Source: CAVEFW01 sp964579575
GTDB lineage: Bacteria > Actinomycetota > Coriobacteriia > Coriobacteriales > Eggerthellaceae
Length of the DNA stretch: 55,189 nucleotides
NCBI GenBank assembly: GCA_964579575.1
Contig: CAZOGL010000006.1
Span: forward strand, 1-55,189
Direction: 5' to 3'
This document shows positions 41,818-51,430 of this stretch, piece after piece (the first letter of the stretch is position 1; each line of letters opens with the position of its first letter). The position numbers and the translations under genes are program-made. Below the pieces are notes generated by a model. The model searched no databases. It worked only from the letters and a program-made list of their open reading frames with translations, and was not told the origin of the DNA.

Positions 41818-44513
41818 ATGAGTACCGAACACCATCCGCGCGAGCAAAAATCCTCGCAAAAGAAGAGCACCGGAAAGCGCACACGCGCAACAAGCGCAAG
41901 CGCGTCTAGCTCGCGCTCCACCAAGGCTTCAACAACTCGTGCGCGTTCCAACAAAGCTACAAAACCTGCCACCAAGTCCTCTTCGAGCACATCGTCAAAC
42001 AAAAGACGCGCGACCCTTTCCCTCTCTTCTTCCGACAGGGGAGCCAGGTCGCGTACAACCGAATCGCGTACAACCGAATCGCACAGCAACTCTGGGTCGC
42101 GCGCAATCGAGTCGCGCGTAAGCAAGTCTGGGTCGCAACAACGCTCCGGAAAGAGGACCTCCTCAACAACGANNNNNNNNNNNNNNNNNNNNNNNNNNNN
42201 NNNNNNNNNNNNNNNNNNNNNNNNNNNNNNNNNNNNNNNNNNNNNNNNNNNNNNNNNNNNNNNNNNNNNNNNGTAAGCAAGTCTGGGTCGCAACAACGCT
42301 CCGGAAAGAGGACCTCCTCAACAACGAGCAGATCCCAACATTCCAACGCAGTCCGATCCCAAGCCAGCAATGCCCAAAGTCGCGGGCGGCATGGCACTAC
42401 CCAAACCCATGCCCAAGCCCACACCCAGCCCCAAAAACAATCCGCACTGCAGAGGACCCAACAAAACGCGAAACACCGGGACAACCGGCAGCGTGGCCAA
42501 AAAACCTCCGCCGCCTATATGCAAGCCTCCCACAAGCAATCCACCCATATGCAAGCCGGCAACCGTCCTTTGCGGCAAAACACTCCATCCATGAAGACGA
42601 TGCCATCCAATGGGGCTATCAGCACCATGGCAAACCGTTCCCTCCTCGACAAGATTCGCTCCAACCCGCGGCCGCTTATCCTCGTTGTCTTGGCGCTTAT
42701 CGTCGTCTTCTTGCTCAACAGCATCTTGAGCAATCCGAACATCTACAAAGGTGTCACTGTTGGCGACCTGGACGTCTCAGGCATGACCAAGGAGGAGGCG
42801 AGCGCCGCGATCTCCGCGCATTTCGCTCCCCATGTCGAGTCTACACAGGTAACCATCTATGCCGGCGACGAAGGCCGAGAGAAGGTCCTCTCGGGCGAGC
42901 AAAACCAGATCGGCCCAGAGGAGCAACTCTCAGTCGAGGACGTCCAAGAACACACCTACTCTTGGACGGTGGCAAACACCGATGTGGGAGCATATGTCGA
43001 CTCCAACGCGTTAGCCGAGAAGGCGTACCAGGTCGGACGCGACAATGGTGGATTCCTATCCCGCCTCGGATCCTTCTTGTTCGGCACGAAATTGACCGCA
43101 GAGGTGTCCTTTGACGAAGGCTCGTTGGAGTCCCTCGCATCGAAAATCGATGCCGTCATGGGATTCAGCCGCGTGGATTGGAATATCGCCATCGACAACG
43201 GTTTTGCCTATGTCACCGAGGGCTCCAACGGTCTCATGACCAACCGAGACACGCTTAAGACCAACCTCTCTAACGCGTTTATCGGCTCGAATAACTCCGA
43301 CGGCACGTTCACCGCTTACGTGGAGGACGCTCCCGTGCGTATCGACGAGAGCGCAGCCCAAGAGGCAGCAGACAAGGTAAACGACGCCATTGCCGACGGC
43401 GCGGCGTTCACTTACGAGAAACAGTCGTGGACCGCCACCGCGTCCAACATCGGTGATTGGGTATCCTCTACGGTCGCCAAAGAGGGTGACTCTTGGGTAC
43501 TTGACCTCGGCATAAAAAAGGACAGTTTCAGCTCTGACCTCTTTGCGCATTTCTCCGTCGGTGAGACAAGCGATGGCATTGCCGTATCCTTCGAGGTCGA
43601 CGGCGACAACGTCACGGTCCACACCAATTGCGTCGGCTCCATGCCCCAAGTCGAGTCCGCCCGCGCCGCCCTGGAGAGTACGTTATTCGAAAACGGCGGA
43701 AAGAAGAACACGGGCACACCTGCGACAATTACTGTCGACTCTGGCCCCGTCCCCGAGTATCTCACCTTCGACGAGGCGTTGGAATCTGGCATCATCTCCG
43801 CGATCTCCTCCTACACGACGACCTACACCACCGGCAGCGGTACCGAAGCACGTAACACGAATATCCATATCGGCGCCTCTTACATTAACAACTCGGTCTG
43901 CAAGGCTGGCGGGGAAGAGTGGTCTTTCAACGGTCTGGTCGGCGATACGACCCCAGACAAAGGCTACCAAGCAGCCGGGTCCATCGCCCAAGGCGAGTAT
44001 GTGGATACCTATGGCGGCGGAATATGCCAAGTTGCCACCACTGTGTTCAACGCCCTATTTGAGTCGCCTTATAAGATTTTGAAACGCTACAACCACTCCC
44101 TCTACATTGCCAGCTACCCGACAGGTCGCGACGCGGCGATTTCTTGGGACTACCTTGACCTTACGTGGTGCAACGAGTCCACCTCCGACGTCCTCATGAA
44201 AGCAAGTTGCAACGAAGACGACATCACGGTCACGTTGTACAGCGTTCCCTGCAAGTTCTCCGTCACCTCTGATGTCGGTGACTGGGAAGAGGGGGAGAAG
44301 TACACCATCACTGTCCAAACGGACGAGAATTTGGCCAAAGGCTACTCTTACGTGAAGCAGTCAGGCACGGATGGTAGTAAAATCAGCGTGGTGCGAAACG
44401 TTTATGACGCCAAGGGGAACTTGGTGTATTCGAACACGTTTGCGTCAACATATTTGCCCAAGGAGGAGATCATCGTTGCCGGCCCCGACACCGAAGTCGA
44501 CACGGAAAGGTAA
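41818..44513 (+). CDS. VanW-domain membrane-anchored protein with a long disordered N-terminus, split by a gap
   Basis: As written, this region reads as an N-terminal fragment (41818 to the gap) and a second frame from ATG 42519 to 44513. Removing the 100 N and one copy of the duplicated 55-mer (155 bases) joins them in one frame with no stop, giving about 846 residues. The first 230 residues are rich in Ser, Thr, Arg, Lys and Gln and look cytosolic and disordered. One transmembrane helix follows (PLILVVLALIVVFLLNSIL, about 234-252). Outside are peptidoglycan-binding-4 type (YoaR-like) repeats and a VanW domain with YGGGICQVATTVFNAL. VanW proteins occur with cell-wall and vancomycin-resistance genes, but their activity is unknown. 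A conservative start for the second part alone would be 42519 or 42630. Confidence 0.85.
42173..42272. other. assembly gap (100 N) flanked by an identical 55-mer, probably artefactual
   Basis: Exactly 100 N. The 55 bases at 42118-42172 are identical to those at 42273-42327. Collapsing both copies restores one open frame across the VanW gene, which would be unlikely by chance if real sequence were missing. Confidence 0.88.
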
Positions 44514-44589
44514 GGCTTCAAAAGCTTTGAGCCGCAACTAGATCGATAACTTTGACCGCATAAACCGTATTCACAGATAGGAGCTCTCC

Positions 44590-45012
44590 ATGATTTCCCA
44601 ACTGACGATTTTCCTGGAAAACGAAAAGGGCCGCTTGGCCGCTGCCACTCGCGTCATCGCGGATGCCGGCATCAACATGAAGTCCCTCAACATCGCCGAG
44701 TCTTCCGAGTTCGGAGTCCTTCGCGTTATCTGTGACACCCCTAAGGCTGCAGCCCTTGCGCTGACCGAGGCTGGACTTCGTGCAAATGTCACCCCCGTCA
44801 TGGCCGTTGAGGTCCCCAACGTCAAGGGTGGTCTCGCCGACTTGCTCCAAAAGTTCGATGAGCTCGATATCAACATCGAGTACGGCTACTGCTTCTCTGT
44901 CGGCGAGGAGACCGCCATCGATATCCTCAAGGTAAAGGACCCCAGCGTCGAGGCGCAGGTGAAGGCTGCCGGTATCAAGGTCCTTGCGGCGGAAGACGTC
45001 TATGACGCGTAG
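44590..45012 (+). CDS. tandem ACT-domain protein
   Basis: A 140-residue protein of two ACT domains: residues 1-65 (QLTIFLENEKGRLAAATRVIADAGINMKSL) and 70-135 (AVEVPNVKGGLADLLQKFDELDINIEY). ACT domains bind small ligands, usually amino acids. Stand-alone proteins of this type are often encoded beside indolepyruvate oxidoreductase and phenylacetate-CoA ligase genes in anaerobes, and iorAB lie 1.9 kb downstream here. It may sense aromatic amino acids (inference). The stop codon overlaps the start of the next gene. Confidence 0.92.
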   Translation: MISQLTIFLENEKGRLAAATRVIADAGINMKSLNIAESSEFGVLRVICDTPKAAALALTEAGLRANVTPVMAVEVPNVKGGLADLLQKFDELDINIEYGYCFSVGEETAIDILKVKDPSVEAQVKAAGIKVLAAEDVYDA

Positions 45013-46420
45013 TCAGGCTCTGGAAAAATCCTGTCGTGAGGGCAAGCGCAATCGTCTCAGGACGTGGACGCTTGCCTTCCTTTGCATGGTGTTGGCATCA
45101 TGTTTGGCCCTTCCTACCCCTCTTGCCTTCGCTGAGGTAAAGAAATCCGATGTCATCAGCGGTACGTCCGTCGAGGAGCGCGGTCTCACCGTCGCACAGT
45201 GCCCCGACATCGATTCAAGCTACGCGATCGTCATGGACGCTGATGGCGACATCCTTTACGAGCGCAACGCAGACACGACGTCTAAGATTGCCTCTATCAC
45301 GAAGGTCATGACTGCCATCGTCTCCCTCGAGTACGGCGACGCCAACGACCAGATCACCGTGAGCGAATATGCTGCCGAGATCGGAGAGTCCTCCGCAAAT
45401 CTTCAGACAGGCGACGTTCTTTCCCGAGATACCGCCCTCAAGGCCCTCATGATCCCCTCAGGAAACGATGCCGCTCAAGCCCTTTGTGAGTATTATGGAC
45501 AAAAAATGCTTGCTGAGCAGGGGGTAACGGGGGACGACACCGCCGCGATGAACGCGTTTGTCGCGGCTATGAACGAGACTGCTGCCAAGATCGGAATGTC
45601 AAACTCCCTCTTTTGCAACCCCCATGGCCTCGATGACGGTGAATACGAGGGAGACCATCACAGCACCGCCCACGACGTCGCCCTGATGTGTGCCTATGCG
45701 ATGCAAAAAAGCGAGTTCCGTTCCCTGGTATGTAACGAGGAAGAGGTCATCAAGGTCAAGCGCGGTGGCGAGGACGTCGAAATCACGCTCGAGTCCACCG
45801 ACGAACTCCTTGGTTCCCTCGATGGGGCTTGCGGCATCAAGACCGGCTACACCAATGCAGCTGGGGCGTGCTTCGCGGGTTGCGTCAATCGAAACGGAAA
45901 AGACCTCTACACCGTCGTGCTTGGCGCCCCGGATGAATCGACGCGCTTCACCGACACGAAGCTTTTGGTCACGTGGTACTACGAGCACATGATTGATTTT
46001 CCCCTTGTCAACACGACGGAATATACGACCACATCCAACGGATCTGTCCCGGTCATCGCAACCATCGCCCACAACGACTACGTCGATCGCACCATCAAGG
46101 CCACCTACGCAAACCCGACCCAGACCCTCAAGGTGTTCAACCTTGACGGCAACGTCTCCCAAAAGCTTGAAGCCAAGACGATTACCGGCAACGTGCAGGC
46201 AGGCCAGGTCATAGGCCAAGTCGTTTACCTGCAACACAACGTCGAGGTGTGCAGGGTCGACCTTATCGCTGCGGAGGATTGCCCAGCGCCTAATCCCCTT
46301 GAGACGCTTGTTACGATGGGGGATCGTTGTATCCGGAGCCTGACCGGCCAAAAGACCGTTGCGACCAGCAAGCTTGTTAACAAGTCCACATTAATCAACG
46401 ACAAGACATCGTCTTTGTAA
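45002..46420 (+). CDS. D-alanyl-D-alanine carboxypeptidase (PBP5 type)
   Basis: A 472-residue exported serine peptidase that trims the terminal D-Ala of peptidoglycan stem peptides. An N-terminal signal anchor (LRTWTLAFLCMVLASCLALP, then LAFAEV) precedes the catalytic domain. Active-site motifs are SITK (SxxK), PSGN (SxN) and GIKTGYT (KTG). A C-terminal beta-rich domain follows from about residue 330. ATG 45002 overlaps the ACT gene by 11 bases; a start at 44984 would overlap more without benefit. Confidence 0.93.
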   Translation: MTRSQALEKSCREGKRNRLRTWTLAFLCMVLASCLALPTPLAFAEVKKSDVISGTSVEERGLTVAQCPDIDSSYAIVMDADGDILYERNADTTSKIASITKVMTAIVSLEYGDANDQITVSEYAAEIGESSANLQTGDVLSRDTALKALMIPSGNDAAQALCEYYGQKMLAEQGVTGDDTAAMNAFVAAMNETAAKIGMSNSLFCNPHGLDDGEYEGDHHSTAHDVALMCAYAMQKSEFRSLVCNEEEVIKVKRGGEDVEITLESTDELLGSLDGACGIKTGYTNAAGACFAGCVNRNGKDLYTVVLGAPDESTRFTDTKLLVTWYYEHMIDFPLVNTTEYTTTSNGSVPVIATIAHNDYVDRTIKATYANPTQTLKVFNLDGNVSQKLEAKTITGNVQAGQVIGQVVYLQHNVEVCRVDLIAAEDCPAPNPLETLVTMGDRCIRSLTGQKTVATSKLVNKSTLINDKTSSL

Positions 46421-46430
46421 GAGGTGAAAT

Positions 46431-46868
46431 ATGAAAAACGTTTGTCCCGTATGCGGTAATGTTGTGCAAGACGCGTCCAATGCCTGTGAAATGTGCGGAT
46501 TCAAGCTCATCGGCACCACCCAAGCGTTCCAAGCCATCGACCAGACTATGCTGGAACCATTGAGCGAGCCACCCGCCGTAGGCTGCCAGTTACGTGTTTT
46601 ACGCGGCCAACAGATAGGCACTATCTTTAAACTGGACTCTGACGAGATCGAGGTCGGTCGCAATCCGCATTGCGATATCTTTTTGAACGATATGACTGTG
46701 TCGCGCAAACATGCGACCTTGGTGAAATCCGGCCTTTCCTACAAGATCTACGACGAGAACTCCTTCAACGGGGTGTGGGTCAACGGCAAGGCTGTCGACA
46801 ATGCGATGTTGAAACCTGGAGACCAGGTGCAAATCGGATCATTCAGGCTTGTGTTTGAACAAGAGTAG
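46431..46868 (+). CDS. zinc-ribbon plus FHA-domain protein
   Basis: A 145-residue protein with an N-terminal zinc ribbon (C5, C8, C19, C22 in CPVCG and CEMCG) and a C-terminal FHA phosphothreonine-binding domain. The FHA core is IEVGRNPHCDIFLNDMTVSRKHATL with the conserved G-R, S and H residues, then SFNGVWVNGK. FHA proteins bind phosphorylated partners of Ser/Thr kinases; no kinase gene is in this window. It begins 10 bases after the carboxypeptidase and ends 11 bases before iorA, so a link to cell-wall kinase signalling is possible but unproven. Confidence 0.92.
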   Translation: MKNVCPVCGNVVQDASNACEMCGFKLIGTTQAFQAIDQTMLEPLSEPPAVGCQLRVLRGQQIGTIFKLDSDEIEVGRNPHCDIFLNDMTVSRKHATLVKSGLSYKIYDENSFNGVWVNGKAVDNAMLKPGDQVQIGSFRLVFEQE

Positions 46869-46879
46869 GGGGATTACTC

Positions 46880-48604
46880 ATGGAACTGCTTTCGGGTAAC
46901 GAGGCAATCGCTAGGGGCGCATGGGAGGCTGGCGCAAAGATCGGCGTCGCCTATCCTGGCACACCCTCTACCGAGACCCTTGAGAATTTCGCAAAGATGG
47001 AGGGCGTCTACGCGGAGTGGGCGACCAACGAGAAGGTGGCGGTCGAGGTTGCCGTCGGAGCGAGCGCCGCAGGTGCGCGTGTCTTGACGACCATGAAGCA
47101 CGTCGGTGTCAACGTCGCTGCCGATCCGTTGTTCACTGCCTCCTACACGGGCGTCAACGGCGGAATGGTCGTCCTTGCTGCAGACGATCCCGGTATGTAC
47201 TCCTCCCAAAACGAGCAGGACTCCCATTACTACGCGGCTGCCGCCCATATCCCCATGATGGACCCCGCCGACTCACGAGAGGCCTATGCGTTTACCAAGG
47301 CGGCATATGAACTCTCCGAGCGTTTCGACACGCCGTTCTTCATCCGCTCTTCCGTACGCATCTCCCACACAAAGACCCCGGTAGAAGTGGGGGAGCGGGT
47401 AGAGGTACCCCTGAAGGAGTACCAATCCAATCCTGCCAAGTGGGTCATGATGCCCGCCTACGCCAAGCCGCGCCACAAAGCGGTTATCCAACGCACTGAC
47501 GACCTCTCTGCTTGGGTTGAGTCCTGCGAGTACAACGTTGTCGAGAAGGGCGAGGGCAAACGCGGCATCATCTGCTATGGCTCCGCCTACCAACATGTTC
47601 GCGAGGCCCTACCCGGTGCAGACGTCCTAAAGCTCGGCGTCTCTTGGCCTCTTCCCGAGAAAAAGATTCGCGATTTTGCAGCCGGTGTCGAGAACGTATA
47701 CGTCATCGAGGAGGCTTCCGAGTATCTCACCTGCGCCGTCAAGTCTTGCGGCGTTGAGCTTTCCGCTTTCCCGAACGGCCTCCCTCGTGACGGCGAGTTG
47801 AGCCCTGGCATCATCGCCGCGGCATTTGGTATTGATGCCCCCGCGCACCGGGAGACCCCAAGCGACCTCCCGGGACGTCCTCCCGCGTTGTGCCCAGGTT
47901 GTCCCCACCGTCTCGTGTTCAAGGAGCTCTCGAGGGTCAAGGCAATTGTCACCGGCGACATCGGGTGCTACACGCTTGGAGCATTGGCCCCGCTCAACGC
48001 CATGGATACCTGCGTTGACATGGGCGCCTCAATCTCTATGGCCCACGGATTCGAGCTTGCCTTTGCCGGAACGGAACACCGACCCGTGGCGGCCGTCATC
48101 GGCGACTCCACCTTCGGCCACTCCGGTCTGAGCTCCCTTATCTCGACCGTCTACAACAAGGGAGCGGGCACCATCTGCATCCTTGACAACCGCACCACCG
48201 CCATGACCGGTCGCCAAGGCAACCCCTTCAACGGAGAGACCCTTCAAAAGCGCCCCAGCCGCGAACTTGACCTTGAAAGGGTCATACGCGCGCTTGGCGT
48301 TGAGGACGTTCGCACCGTCGACCCCTATGACATGAAGGCCGTGCGTACCGCAATCAAGGAGGCGACCTCCTCCGATGACTTGACGGTCCTTGTGTTCAGG
48401 AGGCCTTGCGTCTTGTTGAGCCGCGAGCGCCAAGCGCCCTATGCGGTCTCGCAAGATTGCACCGGTTGCGGTGTTTGCGCGACCCTCGGCTGCCCCGCAA
48501 TCGCCCGCGATCGTGAGACCGGCATCGCAAGCATCGACACCGACATGTGCATTGGCTGCGGTCAATGTGCCCAATATTGCGCCTTCAAGGCCATTCGCCA
48601 ATAG
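46880..48604 (+). CDS. iorA: indolepyruvate:ferredoxin oxidoreductase alpha subunit
   Basis: A 574-residue subunit that oxidatively decarboxylates aryl-pyruvates (from Trp, Phe, Tyr) to aryl-acetyl-CoA and reduces ferredoxin. The N-terminal region begins GNEAIARGAWEAG with AYPGTPSTE. The thiamine diphosphate site is GDSTFGHSGLSS followed by DNRTTAMTGRQGNP. Two 4Fe-4S clusters lie at the C-terminus: CTGCGVCATLGC from residue 527 and CIGCGQCAQYC from 557. CPGCPHR in the middle is a further family motif. It is 10 bases upstream of iorB. Confidence 0.96.
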   Translation: MELLSGNEAIARGAWEAGAKIGVAYPGTPSTETLENFAKMEGVYAEWATNEKVAVEVAVGASAAGARVLTTMKHVGVNVAADPLFTASYTGVNGGMVVLAADDPGMYSSQNEQDSHYYAAAAHIPMMDPADSREAYAFTKAAYELSERFDTPFFIRSSVRISHTKTPVEVGERVEVPLKEYQSNPAKWVMMPAYAKPRHKAVIQRTDDLSAWVESCEYNVVEKGEGKRGIICYGSAYQHVREALPGADVLKLGVSWPLPEKKIRDFAAGVENVYVIEEASEYLTCAVKSCGVELSAFPNGLPRDGELSPGIIAAAFGIDAPAHRETPSDLPGRPPALCPGCPHRLVFKELSRVKAIVTGDIGCYTLGALAPLNAMDTCVDMGASISMAHGFELAFAGTEHRPVAAVIGDSTFGHSGLSSLISTVYNKGAGTICILDNRTTAMTGRQGNPFNGETLQKRPSRELDLERVIRALGVEDVRTVDPYDMKAVRTAIKEATSSDDLTVLVFRRPCVLLSRERQAPYAVSQDCTGCGVCATLGCPAIARDRETGIASIDTDMCIGCGQCAQYCAFKAIRQ

Positions 48605-48614
48605 GGAGGAAATT

Positions 48615-49202
48615 ATGAGTGATACCGTAACGACCGTTCTCCTGTGTGGTGTAGGCGGCCAGGGAACCATCCTCGCAGCTGACCTTCTCGCTCGTGTGGC
48701 CATTGCCGCAGGAGTCGATGTGAAGGTCTCGGAAATCCATGGCATGGCCCAACGCGGCGGCGCCGTCACCACCGTGGTGCGCTTCGGCGAAGACGTCAAG
48801 TCAATGGTCACCGACACGGGACGAGCAGATTGCGTCGTCTCCTTCGAGAAGATGGAGGCCCTTCGCAATATCTCATTCTGTAAATCCGACGGACTTTTGC
48901 TCGTCAACGACGAGGTCATCAAACCCCAATCAGTCGCGACGGGCAAGGCTGACCTGCCAACTGACATGGACGCGCAACTCGCCGAAGCGAACGCGCTCGT
49001 CATCCCGGCTGCCGATCTCGCACGAGAGGCTGGCACCGTGAAGGCGGCCAACGTCGTCTTGCTCGGGGCACTCTCCACGCGCCTTGACTTCTCCGAGGAT
49101 ATTTGGAAAGACTGCATAGAGAAGCGTGTACCGGCCAAGTTCCTCAAGGAGAACCTCGCGGCATTTGACAGCGGGCGCACCTTCGCCACGTCCACCAACT
49201 AG
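48615..49202 (+). CDS. iorB: indolepyruvate:ferredoxin oxidoreductase beta subunit
   Basis: A 195-residue gamma-type (IorB) subunit of 2-oxoacid:ferredoxin oxidoreductase. It shows LCGVGGQGTILAADLLA at the start and EIHGMAQRGGAVTTVVRFG, both family hallmarks. ATG 48615 follows GGGAGGAAATT; an in-frame upstream reading would overlap iorA deeply. Together with IorA it forms the enzyme. The 3' flank runs into an assembly gap. Confidence 0.96.
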   Translation: MSDTVTTVLLCGVGGQGTILAADLLARVAIAAGVDVKVSEIHGMAQRGGAVTTVVRFGEDVKSMVTDTGRADCVVSFEKMEALRNISFCKSDGLLLVNDEVIKPQSVATGKADLPTDMDAQLAEANALVIPAADLAREAGTVKAANVVLLGALSTRLDFSEDIWKDCIEKRVPAKFLKENLAAFDSGRTFATSTN

Positions 49203-49272
49203 CCACCTTGTACGTCCGTGGCCGCGTCGTCTCATAGCGATATAAAAGGTCAGGTGCCTAACCAGGCGTCTG

Positions 49273-49372
49273 NNNNNNNNNNNNNNNNNNNNNNNNNNNN
49301 NNNNNNNNNNNNNNNNNNNNNNNNNNNNNNNNNNNNNNNNNNNNNNNNNNNNNNNNNNNNNNNNNNNNNNNN
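49273..49372. other. assembly gap (100 N) between iorB and gluQ
   Basis: Exactly 100 N, but the two flanks do not share sequence, unlike the other two gaps. The 198-base stretch between iorB and gluQ therefore has unknown true length and may hide a repeat array or the gluQ promoter. Confidence 0.95.
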
Positions 49373-49400
49373 CCTTTGTTTTTCCTCGCTTGCAGGTGAA

Positions 49401-50381
49401 ATGGGGCATGGTGTGGAGCGTGGTGGGACCCAGCTCGTCAGTCGTTTTGCTCCTTCTCCTACCGGCCGGATGCACGCGGGCAACATCTTTGCCTCCCTCG
49501 TCACCTGGCTTCTTGCCCACAAATGCGGCGGGTCGGTCGTTTTGCGCATCGAGGATCTCGACAGGGATCGCTCTAAGCAGCATTTCATCGACTTGGCGAT
49601 GAGCGACTATGAGATGTTGGGGCTTACTTGGGACGACGGTCCGTATTTCCAACGGGATCGCGATGCGTTTTACGAGCGTTCGTATGAACTATTGAACGAG
49701 AGGGGATTGGTCTATCCCTGCTTTTGCACGCGCGCCGACCTCCACGCGATTTCGGCTCCCCACCTCGGTCAGATGGCGGTATATCCCGGGTATTGCCGCA
49801 ATCTTACCCCTGACGAGATTGCACAAAAAACGAACGAGGCCTTCAAGGCGGGGCGCCTCGGTCCTTCATACCGTATCCGCGTCCCACACTCCGGGGATGC
49901 ACTCGATAAGCAGGACTTCTTCGACGTCTTTCAAGGAAATTGCTCGTTTTCCCTTGCTGCGGATTCGGGTGATTTCGTAATTCGGCGCTCCGACCTTGCG
50001 TTCGCCTACCAACTTGCCGTCGTACTAGACGACGCCGACCAGGGAGTCACACTCGTCACGCGTGGCATCGACCTTCTCGACTCCGTGCCGCGACAACGCT
50101 ATCTCCAAAGCCTCCTCGGACTTCACCATCCTCTCTATGCCCACATCCCCTTGCTTGTAGCGCCTGACGGACGTCGTCTCGCCAAGCGCAACCACGATGC
50201 AGGTGTCGACGCCTTGATGGACCGATTCAAGACCCCAGAGGGCATTCTCGGGCATATAGCAGGCATAACGGGGATCTCTTCCACATGCGAACCACAATCT
50301 CTCGAAGAATTGCTCGAGAAATTCGACCCGGATGCCTTGCGACACCAATGGCAAGGGCGAATTTCGATCCCTTGGCGCTAG
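49401..50381 (+). CDS. gluQ: glutamyl-Q tRNA(Asp) synthetase
   Basis: A 326-residue truncated class I synthetase that attaches glutamate to queuosine at position 34 of tRNA-Asp. It has the HIGH-like FAPSPTGRMHAGN, the glutamate-pocket RIEDLDRDR, a zinc site (CFCTR with PGYCR) and a KMSKS-like RLAKRN. It lacks the anticodon-binding domain of GluRS, which explains the length. ATG 49401 is the first start after the gap with weak AGGTGAA upstream; a start inside the gap or GTG 49413 cannot be excluded. The stop codon lies in the first unit of a 31-bp repeat. Confidence 0.92.
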   Translation: MGHGVERGGTQLVSRFAPSPTGRMHAGNIFASLVTWLLAHKCGGSVVLRIEDLDRDRSKQHFIDLAMSDYEMLGLTWDDGPYFQRDRDAFYERSYELLNERGLVYPCFCTRADLHAISAPHLGQMAVYPGYCRNLTPDEIAQKTNEAFKAGRLGPSYRIRVPHSGDALDKQDFFDVFQGNCSFSLAADSGDFVIRRSDLAFAYQLAVVLDDADQGVTLVTRGIDLLDSVPRQRYLQSLLGLHHPLYAHIPLLVAPDGRRLAKRNHDAGVDALMDRFKTPEGILGHIAGITGISSTCEPQSLEELLEKFDPDALRHQWQGRISIPWR

Positions 50382-50461
50382 GGGATTGGCAACGCGCAGG
50401 CCGCAGCGCTAGGGGATCAGCGCTTCGCAGACCGCAGCGCTAGGGGATCGGTGCCGTGTGG
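50375..50461. repeat. 31-bp tandem repeat at the gluQ 3' end
   Basis: Units beginning GCGCTAGGGGAT start at 50375, 50406 and 50437, exactly 31 bases apart; the third is partial. The TAG stop codon of gluQ is part of the first unit and is repeated in the others. A further pair of AACGCGCAA motifs follows at about 50469 and 50481. Confidence 0.85.
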
Positions 50462-50506
50462 ACTATACAACGCGCAAACCGCAACGCGCAATCTACAACA
50501 TGTAAG

Positions 50507-51430
50507 TTACAGCACGAGCGCAATATGACCGCCAACCGCGATTGCAAGGCTATAGAAGGCACCCAGCACGATATTTAGCATCACAACCTGTCCCATGGCG
50601 GGACCACGTGTCTTCATGACCAAGGGGTTGTTCCACAAAGCCTTGAAACCAGGGATAAAGGCAAGCACCATCAAAAGGCACACCATCAATCCGCCAGGGA
50701 AGAACACCGCCGTCAATACGATGATCGAAAGCTCAATCACGAGCATGTAAACGCGATAGACGGCGACGGACTTTTTGCGACCCAAGACAACAGACATGGT
50801 CTTGCGCGCGGCTTCGATGTCCTTTTCGATGTCGCAGGTGTTGTTCGTCATGTTGATAAGCCCGATGGACAGGATAAGCGGCAAGGAGATCAACAGATAA
50901 ACCCAGCTGAACTCACCGATGAGCACATAGCACGTTGCAAGCGTAATGAGACCGCCCATGGTAAACCCACTCGCAAACTCACCCAAGGGGAGATAGGAGA
51001 GGGGAGTCTTACCAACAGAATAGAACACGATGACAAGCGCCGCGACAACGCCTAGGGCAAGCGTGATCCAACTGCTCCTAATCACCACGGTAAGACCGAG
51101 CACAAAAGCCACCACCATAAGGACTATGAAATACCGCAACACGGCAGCAGGATCGACATTGTTGTACACAAGAACCGCATCGGTAGGATCAAGCTGGTTG
51201 TCGAGGGTGTCCGTCCCCTTGCGATAATCCATATAGTCGTTGAGCGTATTGACCGCTGACTGCATGAGGACGGCAATAACCAACATGGAGAGAGCCAAGG
51301 AGACCGAGATTTCCGCCCCGACAGCAAATGCATAGGAGACGCCGAGCACCACCGGCATAATTGCTGCGGACCAGGTGTGGGGAGCGGCTAATTGCACCAT
51401 CATTGTCGGCGTAAGCGGTTGATGATCCAT
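50507..51430 (-). CDS. UbiA-family prenyltransferase (MenA-like)
   Basis: A 307-residue membrane prenyltransferase with about eight to nine helices. The first prenyl-diphosphate motif is NTLNDYMDYRKGTD and the second is NMTNNTCDIEKD. The sequence fits 1,4-dihydroxy-2-naphthoate polyprenyltransferase (MenA) of menaquinone synthesis, but no other men gene is near, so the aromatic acceptor is inferred. The start at 51430 (MDHQPLTP) fits the family; an in-frame ATG at 51472 is only about 10 bases from a TATAAT and would be nearly leaderless. Confidence 0.87.
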   Translation of the reverse strand: MDHQPLTPTMMVQLAAPHTWSAAIMPVVLGVSYAFAVGAEISVSLALSMLVIAVLMQSAVNTLNDYMDYRKGTDTLDNQLDPTDAVLVYNNVDPAAVLRYFIVLMVVAFVLGLTVVIRSSWITLALGVVAALVIVFYSVGKTPLSYLPLGEFASGFTMGGLITLATCYVLIGEFSWVYLLISLPLILSIGLINMTNNTCDIEKDIEAARKTMSVVLGRKKSVAVYRVYMLVIELSIIVLTAVFFPGGLMVCLLMVLAFIPGFKALWNNPLVMKTRGPAMGQVVMLNIVLGAFYSLAIAVGGHIALVL

